A DNA stretch of 5,644 bases from Caulobacteraceae bacterium (GTDB taxonomy: Bacteria; Pseudomonadota; Alphaproteobacteria; Caulobacterales; Caulobacteraceae), in contig CANGEH010000161.1 of the NCBI GenBank assembly GCA_947452665.1, positions 1-5,644 of the forward strand, in the 5' to 3' direction. The notes under the pieces are model-generated. The model had not been told where the DNA came from. It did no database searches and saw only the letters and a program-made list of their open reading frames with translations. A program made the translations under genes and the position numbers. Shown here one piece after another: positions 1-4,738 of the stretch (position 1 is its first letter; every line of letters starts with the position of its first letter).

Positions 1-485
1 CAATGCCCATACCGTGCGCATTGGCCCAGCGCGAATACATGCGCAGCAGCATACCGGCCCAGTCATTGGACTCCGTTCCGCCCGCGCCGGAATTGATTTC
101 CAGATAGGCATCATTGCTATCGGCCTCACCCGATAACAGGGCCTCAAGCTCGGCCCGGCCCGCCTGGTCCTTGATCACGGCCAATTGCGCGCGCGCCTCA
201 TCGAGCGAAGCTTCATCGCCCTCGGCATCGGCCATTTCGGCATAGCCTAGCGCATCGGCTAGATCCCGCTCCAGACGCATCACACTCTCGACCTGGCCGG
301 ATAATTGGGTGCGCTCGCGCATCACGGCCTGGGCGTCGGCTGGGCGATCCCAAAGCGTGGGATCTTCTACGCGGGCATTGAGCTCATCAAGCTTTCGTAG
401 GGCAAGGTCCCAGTCAAAGACGCCTCCTGAGCAGTCCGATGGACTGCTCGATATCGGCAGAAGCTGCCTCGACATCCGCTCTCAT
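1..485 (-). CDS. prfB: Peptide chain release factor 2 (RF2), N-terminal part, expressed through a programmed +1 frameshift
   Basis: RF2 recognises UGA and UAA in the ribosomal A site and triggers release of the finished protein in the cytoplasm. Reading from ATG at 485, the zero frame gives 23 codons (MRADVEAASADIEQ..., ending GLLRRRL) and then an in-frame TGA at 416-414. Skipping one T puts the ribosome in a frame open to the left edge, 138 more codons. That frame encodes the helical N-terminal domain (about residues 24-120) and then the PCRF-type segment YLEINSGAGGTESNDWAGML (127-146), which is diagnostic of RF2. The tripeptide anticodon and GGQ motif lie beyond the edge; about 161 of a usual 370 residues are seen. 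The start is supported by GGAG nine bases upstream. The gene follows mrcA by 78 bp on the same strand, so it may be cotranscribed. This is not a pseudogene: the frame break is the normal RF2 autoregulatory device. Identity is very secure. Confidence 0.97.
413..428 (-). promoter_or_regulatory. prfB: prfB programmed +1 ribosomal frameshift element
   Basis: Read on the minus strand the element is AGGAGG CGT CTT TGA C. A perfect Shine-Dalgarno-like hexamer (428-423) lies three bases upstream of the slippery CTT codon (419-417). The in-frame TGA stop (416-414) follows, and its next base is C (413), a weak termination context. In the known RF2 mechanism, low RF2 lets the ribosome pause at TGA and slip from CUU to UUU, restoring the RF2 frame (next codon GAC at 415-413). 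High RF2 terminates at TGA and yields a 23-residue peptide. Every part of the canonical element is present, with the same spacing as in Escherichia coli, where the upstream hexamer is AGGGGG. This is direct sequence evidence plus very well established family knowledge. Confidence 0.96.
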
Positions 486-494
486 AATCTCTTA

Positions 495-498
495 CTCC
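495..498 (-). promoter_or_regulatory. prfB: prfB ribosome binding site
   Basis: GGAG on the minus strand sits nine bases before the ATG at 485. It fixes that ATG as the start of the short zero-frame leader that precedes the frameshift. No other in-frame start with a Shine-Dalgarno is seen nearby. Confidence 0.7.
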
Positions 499-504
499 AA
501 TAGG

Positions 505-534
505 CCGTGGGCGCGCGGCATAGCCCGCCCTCGG
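505..534 (-). other. Stem-loop in the mrcA-prfB gap, just upstream of the prfB ribosome binding site
   Basis: On the minus strand the sequence folds as CCG, an A/A mismatch, GGGCG, GGC, loop TAT, GCC, a bulge GCG, CGCCC and CGG. That is about 11 GC-rich base pairs. It lies in the 78-bp gap after mrcA and ends six bases before the GGAG of prfB. No T-run follows, so it is not a standard Rho-independent terminator. It could protect the 3' end of an mrcA message, mark a processing site, or tune access to the prfB start. The pairing is seen directly; the function is inference. Confidence 0.45.
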
Positions 535-563
535 ACCAAACACAATCCATGCTTGCCCGCCGA

Positions 564-2927
564 TCAATAAAGGCCAGACAGGTCCTCGGGCACCTTTTGA
601 ACCTTGGGCGGTGGCGGGGCTGCAGGCGCGCCATTGCCCCAGGCCTGGCCATAGGGAATGGGGCCGGTGCTATCCAACGCCGCGCGCGGTTCAGTACCCG
701 GCCGGAAGGCCTCTTGGACGCCATTGACCAGGACAAACCGCGTGGATTTGGGCACCTTAAAGTCTCGCACAGGAACACCCCTCAAGGCGGTCTGCATGAA
801 ATCGATAAAGATCGGTACCGCGGCCACGGCGCCGGTCTCATTATTGCCAAGCGGGCGGTTATCATCAAAACCGACAAATACACCCACCACGATCTCTGGC
901 GAATAGCCGACAAACCAGGCGCTTCGATACTCATTCGTCGTGCCGGTCTTGCCCGCCAGCGGCCGGCCAAGTGAGCTGACCTGATAGGCCGTGCCATGCT
1001 GGACCACGCCCTTGAGCATGCTGGTAATCTGATAGGCCGTGATCGGGTCCAGCACCTCTGTGCCCGAGGGCAGCAAATGCGGCGATTCCTCGCCACTAAA
1101 TCCGTTCTTACAGGCGACGCAATCACGCTGTTCGGCCCGCAGCAAGGGATTGCCATCTCGGTCCTGGACCATTTCGATCAGGTGCGGCTCAACCCGGCGG
1201 CCGCCATTGATAAACGGCGCATAGGCCGAGGTCAGTTTAAACGGCGTCGTCTCGCCTGCCCCCAGGCTCATGGCCAGCACCGGCTGCATATCGCTCACCA
1301 CGCCAAACCGGACAGCCAGATCACGGATCTTGTTCATGCCCACGCTCTGGGCCAGACGCACCGTCATGGTGTTAAGGGACTGCTCCAAGCCTTTGCGCAG
1401 ATAAAGTAAGCCGCGATAGTCTTTATCAAAGTTTTCAGGGGCCCAGTCCTTGTCGGCGGTCGCGCCCTTCAAGGTGATTGGCGCATCCGCCACCTGGCTG
1501 GCCGGGGTAAAGCCGTTTTCCAAGGCTGCGGCATAGACAAAGGGCTTAAAGGCCGATCCCGGCTGGCGCATGGCCTGTGTGGCGCGGTTAAACTTTGACA
1601 GCGAATAGCTATAACCGCCGACCATGGCCAAGATTCGCCCAGAATAGGGGTCCATAGCCACCAGAGCCCCATTAACAATCGGGGTTTGGCGCAGGGCAAA
1701 TTGGCCAGGCGCCTTGGTTGGCTCGACAAATACCAGGTCCCCAACCTTAAAGCCCTTGGTCGCATTGGCCCAAGCGACATCAGCGGCCTGGATCAGGCCG
1801 CTTTGGCCATTGGTCAGGCGCACACGCACGCTGGAACCGGCGGTCTCAACCACGGCAGCATGCCAGTCCCGGCGCTCTGCGGGCGGGGCAAGGCTTTTGG
1901 CCGCCTTTTCCCAACCGGGCTTAATCTCGACATGCCCCATGCCCCCGCGCCAGCCATGGCGGCGGTCATAGAGTTCTAGGCCCTGCATCAAGGCAATCCG
2001 GGCCGCGGTCTGCAGGCGCGAATCTAGAGTGGTGCGGACATAATAGCCGCCCTCATCAACCTTATCGCCCAAGGTCAACAGCGCCCGGCGGCGGACCTCG
2101 GACAGGAAATAATCGGCGTCGCGATAGCGGGTTCGGGTCGGCTCGGCCTGAACGACCAGGTCCCTAGCCATGGCCGCCTGAGCTTCGACGGGACTGGCCC
2201 AGCCAAGGCTCGCCATTTCACCAATAATCCAGTTGCGGCGGCGGATGGCAGCGGCCTTGTTACGCACGGGCTGGTAGTTTTGCGGCCCCTTGGGCAGGGC
2301 GGCCAGATAGGCGCATTCTTCGAGAGACAGGTCCGACAAGGACTTGCCAAAATAATTATACGCTGCAGCCCCAACCCCAAACGAGCGATAGCCCAGCCAG
2401 ATTTCGTTGAGATAAAGCTCCAAAATCTTGGGCTTGCTCAGCGTGCCTTCGAGCTGGTTGGCGAGAATGGCTTCTTTTAGCTTTCGCCCAACCGTGGCGT
2501 CGCTATTGAGCAGGACATTCTTGGCGACCTGCTGGGTAATGGTCGAGCCACCTTCAAGGCGTCGGCCACGCGTCACATTGATCACATTCTTCAAGACCGC
2601 TCGGCTTAGGCCCTGATAGTCAATGCCGCTGTGCTGAAAGAAGTTGCGGTCTTCGGCAGCTAAGAAGGCATGTACCAGTTGCGGCGGCATTTGCTCATAA
2701 GGCACAAAAATGCGCCGCTCGCGCGAAAACTCACCGATCAATGTGCCATCCCAGGCATAGACTCGCGTCGCCGTCGGCGGATGATAATCGGCCAAATCAG
2801 CCGCGTCTGGCATGTCATGGAACAACAGGGCGGAATAGATGGCGAGACAGAACCCAGCCAGGGCAATGACGCTCAACACAACCACGCCTGTGATCGCCAA
2901 CCAACGTTCAAGGCGTTGCAAGATCAA
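564..2927 (-). CDS. mrcA: Penicillin-binding protein 1A (bifunctional peptidoglycan glycosyltransferase/transpeptidase)
   Basis: This class A PBP polymerises lipid II into glycan strands and crosslinks their peptides on the periplasmic face of the inner membrane. Numbered from the TTG at 2927 (787 residues): a short cytoplasmic tail and one membrane anchor (about 10-35). The GT51 domain follows, with AAEDRNFFQHSG (catalytic Glu92), GGSTITQQVAKN (126-137), RKLKE (148-152, second key Glu152) and KPKILELYLNEIWLG (165-179). An OB-like linker spans about 320-415. The transpeptidase domain has SAFK (nucleophile Ser458, Lys461), SLN (517-519) and KTGTT (660-664). The tail is Pro-rich (769-774) and ends in Gly-Leu-Tyr. 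All catalytic residues are present, and length fits the family. Starts at 2927 and 2921 are both TTG in frame; GGAGG lies three bases from the first and nine from the second, so 2921 may be the true one. It lies 109 bp after amiC and 78 bp before prfB. Names used: mrcA, ponA, pbp1A. Confidence 0.96.
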   Translation of the reverse strand: MILQRLERWLAITGVVVLSVIALAGFCLAIYSALLFHDMPDAADLADYHPPTATRVYAWDGTLIGEFSRERRIFVPYEQMPPQLVHAFLAAEDRNFFQHSGIDYQGLSRAVLKNVINVTRGRRLEGGSTITQQVAKNVLLNSDATVGRKLKEAILANQLEGTLSKPKILELYLNEIWLGYRSFGVGAAAYNYFGKSLSDLSLEECAYLAALPKGPQNYQPVRNKAAAIRRRNWIIGEMASLGWASPVEAQAAMARDLVVQAEPTRTRYRDADYFLSEVRRRALLTLGDKVDEGGYYVRTTLDSRLQTAARIALMQGLELYDRRHGWRGGMGHVEIKPGWEKAAKSLAPPAERRDWHAAVVETAGSSVRVRLTNGQSGLIQAADVAWANATKGFKVGDLVFVEPTKAPGQFALRQTPIVNGALVAMDPYSGRILAMVGGYSYSLSKFNRATQAMRQPGSAFKPFVYAAALENGFTPASQVADAPITLKGATADKDWAPENFDKDYRGLLYLRKGLEQSLNTMTVRLAQSVGMNKIRDLAVRFGVVSDMQPVLAMSLGAGETTPFKLTSAYAPFINGGRRVEPHLIEMVQDRDGNPLLRAEQRDCVACKNGFSGEESPHLLPSGTEVLDPITAYQITSMLKGVVQHGTAYQVSSLGRPLAGKTGTTNEYRSAWFVGYSPEIVVGVFVGFDDNRPLGNNETGAVAAVPIFIDFMQTALRGVPVRDFKVPKSTRFVLVNGVQEAFRPGTEPRAALDSTGPIPYGQAWGNGAPAAPPPPKVQKVPEDLSGLY

Positions 2928-2930
2928 AGA

Positions 2931-2935
2931 CCTCC
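2931..2935 (-). promoter_or_regulatory. mrcA: mrcA ribosome binding site (start-deciding)
   Basis: A perfect GGAGG is read on the minus strand. Only three bases (TCT) separate it from the TTG at 2927, but nine separate it from the in-frame TTG at 2921. Usual spacing is about 5-10, which favours 2921, two codons shorter. No ATG or GTG lies in frame between the upstream TAG (2968-2966) and these codons, so a TTG start seems real. Confidence 0.75.
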
Positions 2936-2961
2936 AGCGATCCGATAACCGAACAAGCCCC

Positions 2962-2985
2962 GATCTAACGCGTCTGACGGCTCAA
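2962..2985 (-). promoter_or_regulatory. Candidate housekeeping promoter for mrcA
   Basis: On the minus strand TTGAGCC (2985-2979) and GTTAGATC (2969-2962) are nine bases apart. The Caulobacter sigma-73 consensus is TTGACGS, 10-14 bases, GCTANAWC. The -10 element matches 7 of 8 and the -35 begins TTGA; spacing is about one base short. A start site near 2955 would give a leader of about 30 nt. If real, mrcA can be transcribed apart from amiC. This was matched by eye only. Confidence 0.33.
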
Positions 2986-3004
2986 GGTAAAGCTTTGCCG
3001 GTCG

Positions 3005-3009
3005 GATTC
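3005..3009. other. GANTC (GATTC) methylation site in the amiC-mrcA gap
   Basis: GATTC matches the GANTC site of the CcrM adenine methyltransferase used in cell-cycle control by many Alphaproteobacteria. It sits about 20 bases upstream of the candidate mrcA -35. GANTC sites near promoters can make transcription sensitive to hemimethylation. A five-base motif is weak evidence, and other copies lie inside genes here (for example 69-73 and 2759-2763). Confidence 0.3.
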
Positions 3010-3020
3010 AGAAGCCAAGG

Positions 3021-3036
3021 GCCAAAAAACTTTGGC
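3021..3036 (-). other. Small inverted repeat directly after the amiC stop
   Basis: GCCAAA, a four-base centre and TTTGGC form a perfect 6-bp stem that starts at the base after the amiC TGA. Its T-run falls in the loop and 3' arm rather than after the stem, and CCTTGGC follows. It is therefore a poor intrinsic terminator; it might act as a weak 3'-end or attenuating structure between amiC and mrcA. Confidence 0.35.
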
Positions 3037-4317
3037 TCAGCGCGATGCCAGATGGATGCTCTGGGCGAAATAGGCATCAATGGCGTCCCCGACGGAGTCC
3101 ATAAAGTCCTTGCGCGTATCGTCGCCGGCTAAAAGGCTTTCATCTTCACGATTGGTTATAAAGCCCATTTCTAAGAGCACGGCCGGGACATCGGGGGCCA
3201 AAAGCACGGCAAAGCCTGCGTCGCGGTGGCTCTTGGCCAGAAGCGGCACATCTTGATCTATATTGTCCAACAGGATCTGAGCGAAATTGGCTGACCGGTT
3301 CTTGGTCTCGCGCTGGGTCAGGTCAAACAGGATCTGCTTAACCGCCTTGTCCTGGGTCGGCAGGCTGGCATTGACCAGCCAGTCATTCTTGTCGAGCATG
3401 CTTTTCGCCGCCCGGTCCGATCCCTTGTCCGAGAGGGTATAGACCGACGCCCCGCGGGTCTGGTCATTCATGCCCGAATCCGAATGCAGCGAGATGAACA
3501 GGTCGGCATTCGCACTGCGGGCAATTTGCACTCTCTGGTCCAGCGGGATGAAGACGTCATCACTACGGGTCAGGACCACCTTATAGTCGCCCGAACGCTC
3601 GAGCCGCGCCTTCAAGGCCAAGGCCGCGCCCAGATTAATGTCCTTTTCCCAGTGCTCAGAGCCCTTGGCACCCGGATCATGGCCACCATGCCCCGCATCG
3701 ATCACGACAATCTTTTTGAGCCTTTGAGGGGCAGGCGCAATAACCCGTTTCACTGGAAACGTTTTCACGAGCGCAACGGGCTTTGCCGGCGTCGTCGCAA
3801 CCGGCACAGTCAAGGCTGGCGCGGCCTTAGCCTGAAGGTTTGAGCCGCTGACGCCCGGAACAATATCGAGCACATAGCGATAATGCGCCTGATCCTTACC
3901 GGGTGGGATTAGGAACTGACGCTTGACGGTACCGGGTTGCGACAGGGCCAATCTCAGGCGCACAGCGCCCGCCGCCTCATCGACCACCCAGGACTTAACC
4001 AGGCCCGACCCAAAGCCCTGCATCTCGCCGCCAGAGATCAGGTCCGGCATGGCCAAGATCAGCTTATTGTCCTGACTTGCGCTCGAAACCATCTGGCCGC
4101 GCGCGGCGCGATTGAGCTCAATCACAACCCTAGTCTCAGCAAGACCGCCGCCAAACCGAACCGTATAAACATTACCGGACGCCGCCTGTGCTGCGCCGCC
4201 GACCAGGCCAAGGCTAATCACAGCGCCAATTAAGCCCGACGAAAAAGGACGCAAGACGGCCCGTGCCCAGGCCGTTACTGAGCGCTTGTCTGAGCCAAAA
4301 AGTGGGTCAATGACCAT
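3037..4317 (-). CDS. amiC: N-acetylmuramoyl-L-alanine amidase (AmiC type, AMIN plus Amidase_3)
   Basis: This periplasmic zinc amidase cuts the bond between N-acetylmuramic acid and the stem peptide, splitting septal peptidoglycan in cell separation. Across 426 residues there is a long basic n-region (1-23), a hydrophobic core (about 26-43) and a signal peptidase site after Ala45 (AQA-A). An AMIN-type beta domain (about 49-152), which targets such enzymes to the septum, is followed by a Pro/Ala/Val linker (about 160-200). The Amidase_3 domain (about 201-420) has zinc ligands His210 (VVIDAGHGGHDPG), Glu224 (WEKD) and His278 (FISLHSD), and catalytic Glu383 (VLLEMGF). The stretch at about 292-350 matches the regulatory helical insertion of AmiB/AmiC enzymes, implying an activator of the EnvC/LytM kind. 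The ATG at 4317 is the first in frame after a TAG (4329-4327) but has no clear Shine-Dalgarno. The gene leads the minus-strand series and is divergent from rne. Confidence 0.95.
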   Translation of the reverse strand: MVIDPLFGSDKRSVTAWARAVLRPFSSGLIGAVISLGLVGGAAQAASGNVYTVRFGGGLAETRVVIELNRAARGQMVSSASQDNKLILAMPDLISGGEMQGFGSGLVKSWVVDEAAGAVRLRLALSQPGTVKRQFLIPPGKDQAHYRYVLDIVPGVSGSNLQAKAAPALTVPVATTPAKPVALVKTFPVKRVIAPAPQRLKKIVVIDAGHGGHDPGAKGSEHWEKDINLGAALALKARLERSGDYKVVLTRSDDVFIPLDQRVQIARSANADLFISLHSDSGMNDQTRGASVYTLSDKGSDRAAKSMLDKNDWLVNASLPTQDKAVKQILFDLTQRETKNRSANFAQILLDNIDQDVPLLAKSHRDAGFAVLLAPDVPAVLLEMGFITNREDESLLAGDDTRKDFMDSVGDAIDAYFAQSIHLASR

Positions 4318-4352
4318 AGATTGCGTCTAGTCCCAATCGATTTCTACCTTAA

Positions 4353-4367
4353 GGCGGCCCGGCCGCC
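4353..4367. repeat. Perfect GC palindrome in the amiC leader
   Basis: GGCGGCC, one central base and GGCCGCC form a perfect 7-bp inverted repeat in otherwise AT-richer sequence, 36 bases upstream of the amiC ATG. An 8-bp palindrome CCTTAAGG (4347-4354) abuts it. No T-run follows on either strand. It lies next to the candidate amiC -10, so it could be a regulator site overlapping the start of transcription or a hairpin at the 5' end of the message. Role unknown. Confidence 0.45.
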
Positions 4368-4395
4368 GAATTAGCCCCTCATAACACCCTATTAA
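4368..4395 (-). promoter_or_regulatory. Candidate amiC promoter
   Basis: On the minus strand GCTAATTC (4375-4368) matches 7 of 8 positions of the Caulobacter -10 consensus GCTANAWC. A poor -35 (TTAATAG, 4395-4389) lies 13 bases upstream. The predicted start would fall near the GC palindrome, giving a leader of roughly 45 nt. The -35 is weak, so confidence is low. Confidence 0.28.
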
Positions 4396-4454
4396 GGTAC
4401 ATAAATCGTTAATCACTCTTATGACTTCAAGCGCTTTCCTTTTTTCTGCTTCTG

Positions 4455-4481
4455 TTGCAAAGTGGACAAATCGCTTAGATC
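4455..4481 (+). promoter_or_regulatory. Candidate rne promoter
   Basis: On the plus strand TTGCAAA (4455-4461) and CTTAGATC (4474-4481) are 12 bases apart, within the spacing used by the Caulobacter housekeeping sigma factor. The last six bases fit TANAWC. A start near 4488 would give an rne leader of about 250 nt, in keeping with the long untranslated leaders known for rne in other bacteria. Matched by eye only. Confidence 0.33.
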
Positions 4482-4514
4482 GCCCTGCCCTGCATGGCGC
4501 GGCAAGCGTTCCTT

Positions 4515-4555
4515 GCGTCGTCGGCTGGCCCTAGCAGGTCGCCTAGACGCTTTTT
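4515..4555 (+). terminator. Terminator-like hairpin with T5 tail inside the rne leader
   Basis: GCGTC (4515-4519) pairs with GACGC (4546-4550), GGC (4523-4525) with GCC (4541-4543), and GGCC (4527-4530) with GGTC (4537-4540, one G-U). The loop is CTAGCA, with a small internal loop and one bulged T. TTTTT (4551-4555) follows the stem directly. This has the shape of a Rho-independent terminator on the plus strand. No plus-strand gene ends upstream, since amiC is divergent, and rne starts 184 bp later, so it would act as an attenuator rather than a gene-end terminator. An upstream hairpin (4502-4516) shares two bases with it and would compete. Confidence 0.45.
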
Positions 4556-4698
4556 CCGATCCGCGCCGCCCGGCGCGTCAAGGATGCACAAACCTCATGG
4601 GCAGCGTCGCATACGCCCCTTTCCGGCCCAAGGCCCCTTCTACTGCCCCTCGCGGCGGTGAGGCCCGTTTTGCGCCTGCCCCCCTGCAAATCCGGCCC

Positions 4699-4715
4699 CG
4701 GGGACCTCGTCCCTG
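4699..4715 (+). other. Stem-loop upstream of the rne ribosome binding site
   Basis: CGGGGAC (4699-4705) pairs with GTCCCTG (4709-4715; one G-U) around a three-base loop CTC. The 7-bp stem ends ten bases before the GGAG of rne. It could insulate the start region, or present it to RNase E or a regulator. Pairing is seen directly; the role is inference. Confidence 0.45.
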
Positions 4716-4725
4716 CGCGCGCCGC

Positions 4726-4738
4726 GGAGATTATTTTA
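4726..4738 (+). promoter_or_regulatory. rne: rne ribosome binding site with A/U-rich spacer
   Basis: GGAG (4726-4729) is nine bases from the ATG at 4739 and supports that start over the in-frame ATG at 4751. The spacer ATTATTTTA is entirely A/T, in sharp contrast to the GC-rich leader before it. Single-stranded A/U-rich RNA is the preferred RNase E cleavage context, so this spacer is a plausible self-cleavage site. Confidence 0.65.

Larger units (their letters stand above)
4482..4738 (+). other. Long GC-rich structured 5' leader of rne (putative)
   Basis: This stretch has no convincing gene. The open frames across it (4462-4815 plus, 4543-4860 minus) are Arg/Pro/Ala-rich and lack family likeness. 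It instead carries several stem-loops: 4502-4516 (GCAAG/CTTGC), 4515-4550 (followed by T5), 4562-4577 (CGCGCC, loop GCCC, GGCGCG), 4599-4619 (GGG and GCG paired with CGC and CCC), 4648-4663 (CCTC-GC paired with GGTGAGG, loop GGCG) and 4699-4715. rne messages in enterobacteria and pseudomonads have structured leaders through which RNase E limits its own synthesis. A similar role here is inferred from position and structure; I do not recognise a named RNA family. Confidence 0.45.

Noticed and set aside
1..485. prfB as a frameshifted pseudogene or sequencing error
   Set aside because: The break coincides exactly with the conserved RF2 recoding site, and both sides encode good RF2 sequence.
367..567. 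Minus-strand open frame overlapping the mrcA end and the prfB start
   Set aside because: It runs out of frame with both genes; the part over prfB includes the readthrough of the unused frame after CTT TGA. No recognisable protein.
482..778. Minus-strand open frame of 98 codons whose TGA overlaps the prfB ATG (ATGA)
   Set aside because: The ATGA overlap looks like translational coupling, but most of this frame lies inside mrcA in another frame and encodes an Arg/Pro-rich nonsense sequence. The mrcA frame itself stops earlier, at 564.
507..974. Plus-strand open frame of 155 codons opposite the mrcA 3' end
   Set aside because: It is antisense to the conserved transpeptidase domain of PBP1A and is a stop-poor shadow of GC-rich coding sequence.
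4349..4412. Three TTAA tetramers (4349, 4392, 4409) in the amiC-rne gap, as possible CtrA boxes
   Set aside because: A CtrA site needs TTAA, seven bases, then TTAA. The spacings here are 39 and 13, and no partner lies at the right distance, so they look like ordinary AT-rich promoter sequence.
4429..4445. AAGCGCTT palindrome followed by a T6 run, as a terminator
   Set aside because: The palindrome has no loop, so it cannot form a hairpin of useful size. No gene ends before it on the plus strand.
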